DNA from: Planctomycetota bacterium
GTDB taxonomy: Bacteria > Planctomycetota > MHYJ01 > JACQXL01 > JACRIJ01
Reading direction: 5' to 3'
Length of the DNA stretch: 64,000 bases
Assembly (NCBI GenBank): GCA_016220095.1
Contig: JACRIJ010000018.1
Location: 1-64,000 of the forward strand
The translations under genes and the position numbers were made by a program. The notes below the pieces were generated by a model. The model was not told the origin of the DNA. It did no database searches and saw only the letters and a program-made list of their open reading frames with translations. Below are positions 27,541-37,235 of the stretch, in pieces (position 1 is the first letter of the stretch; each line of letters begins with the position of its first letter).

Positions 27541-28476
27541 TTACATCTCGTTATATCTCGCGTACAAATCAGTGCTGAAATATCTCTCGCACCTGTCCGG
27601 AAGCACGGTGACGACGGTCTTATCCTTACCCAGGGACTCGGCCACTCTCAAGGAAGCGAGGACATTGGCGCCTGTTGAAATACCCACCATAAGGCCGCAG
27701 CAATGCGCGAGATGTTGAGACATCTGTATGGCGTCATCGCTCGCTATTTTTTCTATTCTTTCCACTTTTTTCATATCAACTATTTCCGGGATAAATTCAT
27801 CGCCTATGCCCTGGATTTTATGGAAATCCGCTTTTTCGCCGGACATAACGGCCGATTCCGCGGGTTCTACGGCCGTGATAACGCATTTCGGATATTTGGG
27901 TTTAAGCGCGTTATAAACGCCCATAAGAGTGCCGCCGGTGCCTACGCCCGCGACAAAGGCGTCAACAGGCATGCCAACCTGATTCAGGATTTCACGGCCG
28001 GTCGTCACTTCATGGCATTCCACGTTATCAGGATTGGAAAATTGCTTTGGCAGGTAAATGCTTTTATCAGCGGCAGCCATTTTCTGAGTTTCTGCTATAG
28101 CCCCAAGAAAAGCGCCCTGTTTCGGAGTAAGGATAACCTTTGCGCCGAGGGAACGTATAATTCTGACGCGTTCCTTGCTCATATGCTCAGGCATGACGAC
28201 AATCATCTTATAACCTTTAGCCGCGGCGACCATGGCGAGCGCGATGCCGGTATTGCCGCTTGTTGCTTCAACTATAGTCATGCCCTTTTTGAGTTCGCCG
28301 CGTTGTTCGGCTTTTTCCATTATGTATTTCGCAATGCGGTCTTTTACACTGCCGCTGGGATTGACAAATTCGGCCTTGGCAAAAATCCTGTATTGGTTTT
28401 TATTATAAGTCAGGTTCAAGGTCAGCATTGGCGTATTGCCGATAAGCTGAGAAACGCAATTAGGACAGCTGTTCAT
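27541..28476 (-). CDS. cysK: cysteine synthase (PLP-dependent)
   Basis: KAEFVNPSGSVKDRIAKYIME, EATSGNTGIALAMVAAAKGYKMIVVMPEHMS, GVGTGGTLMGV. Confidence 0.95.
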   Translation of the reverse strand: MNSCPNCVSQLIGNTPMLTLNLTYNKNQYRIFAKAEFVNPSGSVKDRIAKYIMEKAEQRGELKKGMTIVEATSGNTGIALAMVAAAKGYKMIVVMPEHMSKERVRIIRSLGAKVILTPKQGAFLGAIAETQKMAAADKSIYLPKQFSNPDNVECHEVTTGREILNQVGMPVDAFVAGVGTGGTLMGVYNALKPKYPKCVITAVEPAESAVMSGEKADFHKIQGIGDEFIPEIVDMKKVERIEKIASDDAIQMSQHLAHCCGLMVGISTGANVLASLRVAESLGKDKTVVTVLPDRCERYFSTDLYARYNEM

Positions 28477-28562
28477 ATCATTCCTCGCTAATAGTTATTA
28501 AGTGATTTGGTTATTGAGTAATTAAGGAATACGGCGCAGTATTGTAACGGTACGCCATTATT

Positions 28563-28988
28563 TTATGCGGTCTTGCCGAATATCTGGACTACTATTTCGC
28601 GCGACCGCGGCCTCGTGTCAAAATCAACGAGTATGACCTGCTGCCATGTTCCAAGTATGATTTTCTTATTGAAAATCGGCAGGGAAAAGGATTGCTTGAC
28701 TATAGTAGCCCTGATATGCGAATGGCCGTTATTATCATGCCATCTTTCATGGTGCTTATAATCAATATCTTCAGGGGCGGTGCGCTTGAAATAATTGCGC
28801 AGGTCTTCAACGAGGCCGGGCTCGTATTCTATAGTTGTCAAACCCGCAGTGGAGCCTATGACGAAAAGATGCATAATGCCTTCGGTGATATTAGCCTTGG
28901 CGAACACCTTTTCAATTTCCGGCGTAATATTCAGGATGTCCGTATTACCTTCGGTTTTAACGTTGATTATATCTGTAAGTAAATCCAT
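28563..28988 (-). CDS. YjbQ/UPF0047 family protein (secondary thiamine-phosphate synthase-like)
   Basis: GLTTIEYEPGLVEDL, HERWHDNNGHSHIRATIVKQSFSLPI, GTWQQVILVDFDTRPRSREIVVQI. Confidence 0.9.
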   Translation of the reverse strand: MDLLTDIINVKTEGNTDILNITPEIEKVFAKANITEGIMHLFVIGSTAGLTTIEYEPGLVEDLRNYFKRTAPEDIDYKHHERWHDNNGHSHIRATIVKQSFSLPIFNKKIILGTWQQVILVDFDTRPRSREIVVQIFGKTA

Positions 28989-29046
28989 TGTCAGTTTCCT
29001 TCTTATAAATAGAGACACGGGAAAATCACCGGGCCATGAACCATAA

Positions 29047-31944
29047 TTACTTTATGCAGACCGCGAGGATTTCATTTATCGTACTGAATCCTTTGATGAC
29101 CTTCTCAATACCGTCCTGTTTAAGGGTAACCATGCCTTCCTTGAGGCAGAGTTCCATCATTTGAGAGCCTGTCGGTTTTTTGTGTATAAGCGATTTTATT
29201 GGGTCCGAACCCACAAGGAGTTCATGGATGCCCATCCTGCCCTTATAACCGCTACCGCCGCATTTTGAGCAGGAAGTATCATTGTTGGGTTTGTACAGCA
29301 TCATATCATCGGTATATTTGAATTTTTTGTCAAAAAGTTCATCATTAGCATATTCAAACTTAAGAACATTGAATTCTTCCAGAGTCGGATGATAGGCAAT
29401 CTTACATTTGGAACAGACCGTCCTTATAAGGCGCTGAGCCAGAACTCCGAGCAGTGCATCCGCGAATGAAAACGGGTCAATGCCCATATCAAGAAGGCGC
29501 GTAATCGTTTCAGGGGCGTTATTCGTATGCAGAGTGCTGAACACGAGGTGGCCGGTAAGAGAAGCCTCAACGCCCATTGAAGTGGTTTCCAAATCGCGCA
29601 TTTCACCGACCATGATTACGTCGGGATCGCCGCGGAGGAACGCCCTCATAGCGCGCTCAAAATTGAATCCTATCTTAGGCTGTATCTGCACCTGGCGCAG
29701 CTGGTACTGGGTGATTTCCACAGGGTCTTCCGCTGTCCAGATTTTCATGTCCGGCGTATTGATATGGCCCAAGGCGGAATGCAACGTAGTAGTTTTACCC
29801 GAACCGGTAGGTCCCACGACAAGGGCGATACCGTAAGGCTTATTTAGAATTTCCTTAAAGTATCTCAGATTTTGTTCACTCATGCCGATATTATCAAGCG
29901 GCAAAGGCTTGCTTGCCGCGAGAATTCTCATTACCACGTCTTCATTACCGCCCACGGTAGGAATCGTAGCAACGCGCAATTCAATATCCAATTTTCCGAA
30001 GTTCTTGAATTTGATTTTACCATCCTGCGGAAGGCGCCTTTCAGCGATATCAAGATTGCACATAATTTTAATACGGGAGGTAAGCGCGCGCTTATAATGC
30101 TTCGGTATCTTCATGAATTCTATGCAAGAGCCGTCTACGCGATAACGAACTATGGTATCGGTTTCGGTGTAAGGCTCAATGTGTATATCGGACGCCTTCC
30201 TCGCATAGGCCTGTTCCACTATCTGGTTTACGAGTTTTACAATGGCTGAATCGTCTTCCTTAAGCTCCTGCTGTTCGGCAGACAGGCCCTCTTCAACCTT
30301 CATTTCATCTTTCAATTCATCAAGGATCTGGTCAACGCTTTCGCCCTCTTTTGCCTCTTCGGCCGCTGAAACGCCGTAGAAAAGGTCTATTGTTGAAATA
30401 ATATCCGGCTGTATGCTGACACAGAATTTAATCGCATCAGTTTTTAGCCGCTGTTGGATGAGGTCCCTTTTCATAATATCTTTAGGGTCTTCCATAATGA
30501 CCCTTATAAAATTCTCTGCATTTCTGTCTATCGGCACCCAGCGCTCATTCTTAAGCATTTCAAGCGTCAACCCCTGAATCAAATCAACCGGTATCTGCCG
30601 CTCTTTGTCAAACAGGACGTAATCAGTCCTGTAAAATGATGAAAACGCTTTCAACATCTCTTCTTTAGGCACCTTGAGTTCGGCAACAAGATAATGGTCA
30701 ATTGAATCACCCGATTCTTTCACCGCCTCCATAGCCTTGGAAATAGCGTCTTCCTCTATAAGCCCTATTGAAATCAATGCGTCATATTTTGAACGTTTTA
30801 CGCCCACTCTCTTCTGTCTGCTCATCGCAATGCCGAGAGATATGGCGATTTCTTTTACGACATCAATGTCTTTCTCTGTGAAATATCCCCTCTTTTTATT
30901 GACCAGCTGGATTGCGCCGGTGACAGAGCCTTTGAAAAGCAACGGATATGAAAGCACGTTCCGGGTAGTCATGCCGGATTTGACGTCCCATGACGAATCA
31001 AATTTCAAATCAGGATGCACCTTGGCAAGCTCCTGCTTATCGTTAACATTAGCAATCACAACTACCTTGTTATTGACAACGCAAAAGCCTGCTATGCTGG
31101 AATTGCTTTTAGGCAGGCGTATTTCCTCAAAATCATCTTTTACGCGGTATTTCGCGATTAATTCGTCAGTTGTTTTATCTACTATATAGAGTGAAATTGC
31201 CTCCACATCAATCAGGCCTGAAATATCAAGCACCAATGAAGAAAGAATATCCTCAATATTCGCGGCAGAATGCATCTTATCGCTGACAGCGCGGAGCCTT
31301 TTCTGTTGTTCCAATGCGCGCTGGCTCTCTTCAAAAGTCTTAATTTTATACAAATCCGGCGCAAGAGCGTCCGAAAGTTGTTTAATAAGCTGGAGTTCGC
31401 CGGATGAAAAAGGCGCCCCTTCCGCGCTTTTCTTATTGATTGCCTGAATTACGCCCTGCACCTTGCTTTGGAAAATAACCGGCACGCAAAGCACCTGTTT
31501 GGTGCGAAAACCGGTTTTTTTATCCCAGGACTGGTCAAATTTCAGCTCATAGTAAAGCTGTTTCAATTCTTCGCCGTCATAGGCGTCGCGGATATTAACT
31601 GCCTTGGCATTAGTAGCCACATAACCTGCAATACTGGTATTGCTGATGGGAACTTCTATAGCCTTGACTTCCGAACCGTCCATAACGCGGGATACGAGGA
31701 GATTATTGTCAAATTCCGTGGCATAAATTGTAACCCTATCGGCGATAACTATATCCTTGACCTTAGCTGCAGTGCTTATCAGAAGTTCATTCAGATTAAC
31801 CGCCGTACGGATACTGCGGGTAACATCGTCTATTTTAGCCTTATCTATTGACTTTGCCTGTTGAGATGCCGCCGTAGCAGCAGCCGCCTGGACTGCGGGA
31901 TCCGGTTTTTCTTCTTTCTTTTTAGTTCCGCCAAATAGTCCCAT
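29047..31944 (-). CDS. PilB/GspE-type secretion ATPase with two N-terminal GAF domains
   Basis: Two GAF-like repeats (each ...AGYV/AGFCVxxNKxVxIxxxxD...SWDxKxGxxTxxVLxxPxxF...), MshEN-like region, ATPase GPTGSGKTTTLHSAL, Asp/His boxes, CSKC...CSKCGGSGYKGRMGIHELL. Confidence 0.88.
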   Translation of the reverse strand: MGLFGGTKKKEEKPDPAVQAAAATAASQQAKSIDKAKIDDVTRSIRTAVNLNELLISTAAKVKDIVIADRVTIYATEFDNNLLVSRVMDGSEVKAIEVPISNTSIAGYVATNAKAVNIRDAYDGEELKQLYYELKFDQSWDKKTGFRTKQVLCVPVIFQSKVQGVIQAINKKSAEGAPFSSGELQLIKQLSDALAPDLYKIKTFEESQRALEQQKRLRAVSDKMHSAANIEDILSSLVLDISGLIDVEAISLYIVDKTTDELIAKYRVKDDFEEIRLPKSNSSIAGFCVVNNKVVVIANVNDKQELAKVHPDLKFDSSWDVKSGMTTRNVLSYPLLFKGSVTGAIQLVNKKRGYFTEKDIDVVKEIAISLGIAMSRQKRVGVKRSKYDALISIGLIEEDAISKAMEAVKESGDSIDHYLVAELKVPKEEMLKAFSSFYRTDYVLFDKERQIPVDLIQGLTLEMLKNERWVPIDRNAENFIRVIMEDPKDIMKRDLIQQRLKTDAIKFCVSIQPDIISTIDLFYGVSAAEEAKEGESVDQILDELKDEMKVEEGLSAEQQELKEDDSAIVKLVNQIVEQAYARKASDIHIEPYTETDTIVRYRVDGSCIEFMKIPKHYKRALTSRIKIMCNLDIAERRLPQDGKIKFKNFGKLDIELRVATIPTVGGNEDVVMRILAASKPLPLDNIGMSEQNLRYFKEILNKPYGIALVVGPTGSGKTTTLHSALGHINTPDMKIWTAEDPVEITQYQLRQVQIQPKIGFNFERAMRAFLRGDPDVIMVGEMRDLETTSMGVEASLTGHLVFSTLHTNNAPETITRLLDMGIDPFSFADALLGVLAQRLIRTVCSKCKIAYHPTLEEFNVLKFEYANDELFDKKFKYTDDMMLYKPNNDTSCSKCGGSGYKGRMGIHELLVGSDPIKSLIHKKPTGSQMMELCLKEGMVTLKQDGIEKVIKGFSTINEILAVCIK

Positions 31945-32180
31945 TCTGCAGTACCTCCATAATTACAATAAGCTGATGCCCGCAATAAATAACAATCAGA
32001 CGCCAACTTTCTGTCCATTTCGTAAGGTTTTAATTTTAGCATAAGGCAAGAAAAAGTCAACAGAAATCCTAAGCAATGAACTATAAAACAGCACACCCGT
32101 CCCAAGCCCTTCGGCTCTGACTCAGGATAAACGCTTCGCTTTGGTACGGGGTATGACCCGTCACTGGTTCAAGGCAGGCG

Positions 32181-32212
32181 CAACCGAAACCGAGATCCGA
32201 AAGCCGGGCTCT
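32181..32212 (+). repeat. partial heptamer-like array H9
   Basis: AACCGAA ACCGAGA TCCGAAA GCCGGGC; no anchor. Confidence 0.4.
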
Positions 32213-32489
32213 GCGTTTCGGGACGACGAAACGAAACCACAAGATTACACAAGATTTCACCAGATTAACGCATGTTCGTTCTGCTCAGTGAGGCAAGATT
32301 ACGACGAAGTATCCGGCGTATCCTGTTAATCCTGTCCATCCGATGCAAATAACGGCGCGTTTACGAACGGATATTTACATCGATTAACAGGATACACCGG
32401 ATTACGTACGACATATCTCCGGTATTCGTGTGCATTCGTGGCAGGAGAAGGTTCATAGACGTACTTTGCGTGCTTAGCAGCCTTTACGG

Positions 32490-33533
32490 TTAATTCGTAT
32501 CCATAATTGACTTCATTATGCGGCTTTGTCTGCAGGCCTCGGAAGACTTGCCGTAGAGACTGCCGTCCTCCACGTATGCCAGGCCGGGGCACCTGCCGCA
32601 ATAGCGGGCTATTTTACAATCCGCACATTCACTGATATCGGACATCTTGATCCCGCGCAGCTTCCGGAGAAGTCTCGAATTCCGCCATATATCCGAGAAT
32701 TTGCGCTTAAGAAGGCTTCCCGCAGAAACGGGAATCTGCACGCACGCAAGCAAGTCGCCATAGGCATTAACCGCACAAAAAGACCTGCCGGCCGCGCATT
32801 CAAAAAATTCCTGGGGCAATACGTTTTTTTCGCAGAATGCCAAACCCTTTTTCCAATCAACAAATATTTTCCTTAAAGAACCTGCAGATGGCCGGAGTCG
32901 CACGGGCGAAAGGCCTGCGTTATCCCGCGGAGTTATGGTCGGGTCCGCCTGACAAACCGCCTTAAGCTTTTTCGCCAGACGTTTCATCGCCTTATGTTCA
33001 GTCGCGTTGTTTTCCATCAAAACGAGCTTCAACACAACGCCGATTCCGTTTTTTTTCAGTAATTTTACAGCCGAAATTAGTCTGTCAAATGAACCGGGCT
33101 GTCCTGTTATGCCGTCATGCGTTGACTGTTTTGCCCCATAAAGGCTGATTCCCACGTAATATATGTTCAATCCGGAAAGCGCTTTCACCGTTCTTTGATC
33201 CAGCAAATACGCATTTGAAAAAATCGTCAGGTAAAATCCCATTTTGTCGGCAAAACGCACTATCCGCAAAAAATCCTTCCGCGACAAAGGCTCGCCGCCG
33301 GTTATGGTCAGGAACAGCGTTCCGGCATTTTTAAGCTGTTTCAGTACACTGCAGATTTCGCCAAAACTCATCTCCCTGCGGCGCTTATTATCATAAGCGT
33401 AACAGTGTTTGCATGAAAAAAAACAATGCCGCGTTATCTCAAAAAGGCAAGTAACGGGCATATTATTCCGATAGGCATCAGAAAGGATTTTTTCGAGAAT
33501 TGTTTCTGACATAATTTTCACAAGATTCTTCAT
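32490..33533 (-). CDS. radical SAM protein with C-terminal SPASM/twitch-type Cys cluster
   Basis: FEITRHCFFSCKHCYAYDNKR (CxxxCxxC), TITGGEPLSRKDFL; C-terminal CAVNAYGDLLACVQ...CADCKIARYCGRCPG...CRQSR. Confidence 0.9.
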   Translation of the reverse strand: MKNLVKIMSETILEKILSDAYRNNMPVTCLFEITRHCFFSCKHCYAYDNKRRREMSFGEICSVLKQLKNAGTLFLTITGGEPLSRKDFLRIVRFADKMGFYLTIFSNAYLLDQRTVKALSGLNIYYVGISLYGAKQSTHDGITGQPGSFDRLISAVKLLKKNGIGVVLKLVLMENNATEHKAMKRLAKKLKAVCQADPTITPRDNAGLSPVRLRPSAGSLRKIFVDWKKGLAFCEKNVLPQEFFECAAGRSFCAVNAYGDLLACVQIPVSAGSLLKRKFSDIWRNSRLLRKLRGIKMSDISECADCKIARYCGRCPGLAYVEDGSLYGKSSEACRQSRIMKSIMDTN

Positions 33534-33554
33534 CCGGTCAAAATGCGAATGCCG

Positions 33555-33839
33555 TCAGCTTATGCTTAGAAGGCCTTTTTTGTGCATTATGCGGATGAAT
33601 TCAATCACGTCCTTCCGGGCGTCCTCCGGTTCCACATCAAACCTTTCGCAAACTTTTATGATAAGATTTTCAACTGTTTCAGGCATATCCGTATTATCCC
33701 ATACAAACGTACCGACCTCATTAAGCCTGTGAAGAGTGGTATTTTCCGGAGTTATGATGTAGGTTTCATTTAAAACCGTCTGGGATGGGAGGGATTTCAA
33801 ACGGGCGATCAGCGACTTGGCATTCACATTCGGCATCAC
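33555..33839 (-). CDS. PqqD-family peptide chaperone (RiPP recognition element)
   Basis: ITPENTTLHRLNEVGTFVWDNTDMPETVENLIIKVCERFDVEPEDARKDVIEFIRIMHKKGLL. Confidence 0.88.
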   Translation of the reverse strand: MMPNVNAKSLIARLKSLPSQTVLNETYIITPENTTLHRLNEVGTFVWDNTDMPETVENLIIKVCERFDVEPEDARKDVIEFIRIMHKKGLLSIS

Positions 33840-34210
33840 TTTTTCTCCCCAAGCGACTTTATAGTCTGTTGCAAACTGCCGACCTGCCTGACCTGCAGGG
33901 CAAATTTCTCCCCAACCTTTACGGTAATCCCGTTCGCGATAATCTGGTTATTGGCATATAAATCAAGGGGTTCGTTTATTGTCTTGTCAAATTCAATTAT
34001 GAATCCCGTGGAAAGGTCGATTATTTCCTTAAGGCTCATTTTTTTTTCTGAGAGCACCACAGACAGCGGTATTTCAATGTCAAGGATTCGCGACAAGTCA
34101 CGGTTTTTCAAATCCGTATCATTGTGAACATCCTTTTTGTTTACTTCTTTCGGGACATCAGGCACGGTATTATCTCCATTAAACGGTATCTGAAGGTTTT
34201 GCAGGGTCAA
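33836..34210 (-). CDS. fliN: flagellar motor switch protein FliN
   Basis: ILDIEIPLSVVLSEKKMSLKEIIDLSTGFIIEFDKTINEPLDLYANNQIIANGITVKVGEKFALQV. Confidence 0.9.
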   Translation of the reverse strand: MTLQNLQIPFNGDNTVPDVPKEVNKKDVHNDTDLKNRDLSRILDIEIPLSVVLSEKKMSLKEIIDLSTGFIIEFDKTINEPLDLYANNQIIANGITVKVGEKFALQVRQVGSLQQTIKSLGEKK

Positions 34211-35168
34211 GTATCTGGATTGCCTTATGGCCGCGGTATTTGCCGGGCCTGACCCAGTATTTCGGTTCGCCCTGTATATACATTAAGAACGGGGTATTAT
34301 ACAATTTAGCGGTCATTATTTCGTCGCCTACCTCAAGGTCAAGCAGGTCTTTAACGGTAATGCTCGGCTGAACCACCACGCAGGAAACGTCAAGCTGAGC
34401 TGTTGAGATATTTTCCGTTATATCCGGGATGAATGAGGCATGAGCGGTTCCTTTTTTGGTCGCCCAGCCATGTATGGCAATTTCCGGTACTATCGGCTCA
34501 ATGACCATGAACGGTATGCAGAGATTCATCATTCCGCTTACCTCGCCTATAGTGACTTCAAAAGAAATAAGAATCACAGGTTCGTTCGGCGCTACCGTCT
34601 GCATAAGCTGAGGGTTTGATTCGGACGCGGTTATCGCGAAATTAATATTTTTCACATCGGTCCATGACGCTCTCAACTGTTCAACTGCCTTATCAATGAT
34701 AGTCCGGACAAGGCGCCATTCAATATCAGTAAGCGGCCTTTCAGGCGGAAGGGAGCTCGATTTGCCGCCGCCGAGAAGGCGGTCAAGTATCGGAAAAACT
34801 ATGGAGTGATTCAATTCAAGTATCATATTGCCTTCCAGAGGCTCGCATGACAGAAGGTTGAAGCAGGTCGGATTAGGGAGTGACATTATGAACTCGGAAT
34901 AAGTCAGCTGGTCAACATTGGTAAGTGAAATATCCACTATGCTCCTGAGAAGCCCGGACAATGACGCCGAAAGGTTCCTTGCGAAGACCTCATGCATAGT
35001 CTCAATGGACCGCATCTGGTCCTTGGAAACCCTTTCCGGCCTCTTAAAATCATAAGGGACGATCTGTTTGTCGCGTTTGGTTTCCTGTTGTTTTACTTCA
35101 ACCTCGCCGCCCTGTACCGCGGACAATAACGCGTCAACTTCACTTTGGTCAAGCACCTCTGACGACAT
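34179..35168 (-). CDS. fliM: flagellar motor switch protein FliM
   Basis: LDQSEVDALLSA CheY-binding N-terminus, YDFKRPERVSKDQMRSIETMHEVFARNLSASLSGLLR. Confidence 0.95.
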   Translation of the reverse strand: MSSEVLDQSEVDALLSAVQGGEVEVKQQETKRDKQIVPYDFKRPERVSKDQMRSIETMHEVFARNLSASLSGLLRSIVDISLTNVDQLTYSEFIMSLPNPTCFNLLSCEPLEGNMILELNHSIVFPILDRLLGGGKSSSLPPERPLTDIEWRLVRTIIDKAVEQLRASWTDVKNINFAITASESNPQLMQTVAPNEPVILISFEVTIGEVSGMMNLCIPFMVIEPIVPEIAIHGWATKKGTAHASFIPDITENISTAQLDVSCVVVQPSITVKDLLDLEVGDEIMTAKLYNTPFLMYIQGEPKYWVRPGKYRGHKAIQILDPAKPSDTV

Positions 35169-35194
35169 ATTTCTTATTTCTCCAGTTTACGGAT

Positions 35195-35572
35195 TTATTC
35201 CTGTTTTCGGCCGCCAACTTCCATTTCTACTACTGCTTCTTTGGCGCCAATCATATTATAATCATTCCGCAGAATACTTTCAACATAAAAAGGGTCTTCT
35301 TTTATCGTATTAGCCTCTTTAATGAGATCCTTGTTATATTCCGCCAAAATGCGCGATTCTTCCGATAATTCATTGAGGTGCAAATTAAGTTCGCGATTCT
35401 TCTCATGGGCGGCCTGCGCGGCAAGTACAAGAACGAGCGACGCTCCTCCTATGCAGACGCCCCAAAAAGCGGTTTCAAGGGACTGTTTTACTACGCCGTT
35501 CCTGAACCTGCCGGCAATGCTATTTGCGAGTCGCCTGATTCCGCGAGCCTTTTCTCTAAATGATTTTATCAT
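35195..35572 (-). CDS. small membrane coiled-coil protein, FtsB/DivIC-like
   Basis: One TM, heptad-rich segment, DPFYVESILRNDYNMI motif typical of septum formation initiator family. Confidence 0.55.
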   Translation of the reverse strand: MIKSFREKARGIRRLANSIAGRFRNGVVKQSLETAFWGVCIGGASLVLVLAAQAAHEKNRELNLHLNELSEESRILAEYNKDLIKEANTIKEDPFYVESILRNDYNMIGAKEAVVEMEVGGRKQE

Positions 35573-35684
35573 TAAAAACCTCCGGTGTCAATACTCAAAA
35601 ATATTGAATTTATGCGTAATTTTGGATATAATATCCATAACTTTCTGTAAGAATATAATCGGCATTAAGGAAAACAATCTTAAT

Positions 35685-36335
35685 ATGTCAGGTTTTGCTC
35701 GTGATGGAATAAAGGAACTTGCCGCAGGGCTGTTTTTTTTCGCGACAGCAGGCGTATTAGCGGGATTTTTTTTCCCCTATGCGCTTCCAGTTCCGGCTCT
35801 GGGATTCATCTTTGTAGCGTATTTCTTCAGAGACCCGCAAAGGCAGGTGCCGCCTGGCTCCAATGCCGTGGTCTCCCCTGCCGACGGCACAATCGTAGAT
35901 ATCTCGGAAATTGATGAAAACGATTTTCTTAAATGCAAAACCGTAAGAATCGGCATTTTCATGTCCGTTTTCAGCGTACATGTAAACCGCATGCCCATTG
36001 CCGGCAGAATAGAATTTGTCCGCCATACGCCCGGCAAATTCCTTAACGCCCTGAAAAGCGAAGCGTCCCTGCATAACGAAAATAATCTCATTGGCGCGCA
36101 CAATGACGAAAAAAACTTTAATTTCATGGTAAGGCAGATTGCCGGCATTATCGCGCGACGGATTGTATGCGGATGCAAGACCGGGGACATCCTGGGAAAA
36201 GGCGAAAAATTCGGCATGATAAAGTTCGGCTCAAGGGCGGAAGTATATCTGCCGAAGGAAATAGCAGGAGAATTTAAGGTAAAGCTTAACGACAAGGTAA
36301 AAGCCGGAGAATCCATTCTGGTAATGCTGAAATGA
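35685..36335 (+). CDS. psd: phosphatidylserine decarboxylase proenzyme (short form)
   Basis: VVSPADGTIVDI, SVFSVHVNRMPIAG, MIKFGSRAEVYLP cleavage motif; start at 35685 (ORF extension to 35322 is unlikely). Confidence 0.92.
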   Translation: MSGFARDGIKELAAGLFFFATAGVLAGFFFPYALPVPALGFIFVAYFFRDPQRQVPPGSNAVVSPADGTIVDISEIDENDFLKCKTVRIGIFMSVFSVHVNRMPIAGRIEFVRHTPGKFLNALKSEASLHNENNLIGAHNDEKNFNFMVRQIAGIIARRIVCGCKTGDILGKGEKFGMIKFGSRAEVYLPKEIAGEFKVKLNDKVKAGESILVMLK

Positions 36336-37180
36336 ACCTGAAATTGAAAAGAAAAAGGCTTAAAAGCGTAGCAATCCTGCCGACACTGCTTACCGTAGGC
36401 AATGGCGTATGCGGATTCGCATCTGTCGTAGAGGCAAGCAAGAACAACTTTGAAACGTCAGCCTGGCTGATTTTTCTCGGTATGTTTTTTGACGCGATGG
36501 ACGGAATGGCCGCGAGATTGACAAAAACGCCGAGCAATTTCGGCGCCCAGCTTGACTCTTTATGCGACGTAATAACATTCGGCCTTGCGCCGGCATTTCT
36601 CGTATATTCCATGATTTTACCCACTCACATGAGATTGCCTTTAGGGCTGGGGCCGACCAAGACCTTCTGGCTGGTATGCGCGTTTTACGCGGTCTGCGCG
36701 ATGCTCAGGCTGGCTAAATTCAACGTGGAAACCACGCTTGACACGGAATCGCACCAGTCATTTTCGGGATTACCGAGTCCCGCGGCCGCGGGCATGATAG
36801 CCTCCACGGTCATATTCACTGCGGACCTTCCCGATTATTCGCTTGTAAAAAACCTCTCTCTCTTTCCGAAATCACTGCTTTATGTGACGTTAATTACGGC
36901 AGTGCTCATGATAAGCAAAATCAGATATATGCACGTGACAAGCCGGCTTCTCCGTTCCCACTACAGATTTTCCAACCTCATTCAACTGCTCCTAATCTGC
37001 CTACTTGTAGCCATGAAACCGGAATTATGCCTGTGGACAGGAATGATGATATACGTGCTGATCGGCCCTGTCATGGCATTGCAATATTTCTACGAAATAA
37101 AAATCTTGAGAAAACCGGCCGCTAATCCACAACCGGTTACATCCGAAGAACCCGCCGATAAGGACGTCAAAACGACATAA
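36332..37180 (+). CDS. pssA: CDP-diacylglycerol-serine O-phosphatidyltransferase
   Basis: FDAMDGMAARLTKTPSNFGAQLDSLCDVITFGLAPA (CDP-alcohol phosphatidyltransferase motif); overlaps psd by 4 bp. Confidence 0.93.
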   Translation: MNLKLKRKRLKSVAILPTLLTVGNGVCGFASVVEASKNNFETSAWLIFLGMFFDAMDGMAARLTKTPSNFGAQLDSLCDVITFGLAPAFLVYSMILPTHMRLPLGLGPTKTFWLVCAFYAVCAMLRLAKFNVETTLDTESHQSFSGLPSPAAAGMIASTVIFTADLPDYSLVKNLSLFPKSLLYVTLITAVLMISKIRYMHVTSRLLRSHYRFSNLIQLLLICLLVAMKPELCLWTGMMIYVLIGPVMALQYFYEIKILRKPAANPQPVTSEEPADKDVKTT

Positions 37181-37235
37181 CTCCATAACTACTAAACACC
37201 GTAACCCCTTACTCCTAACCCCCTTAACTCTTAAT

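Noticed and set aside
27703-28491. 262-aa plus-strand ORF opposite cysK
   Set aside because: Antisense shadow; cysK is unambiguous.
32550-32575. CGTAGAGACTGCCGTCCTCC inside the radical SAM gene as another GTAGAGAC palindrome
   Set aside because: No inverted partner; chance match within coding sequence.
35322-35684. N-terminal extension of the Psd ORF
   Set aside because: Runs antisense through the FtsB-like gene; family alignment starts at 35685.
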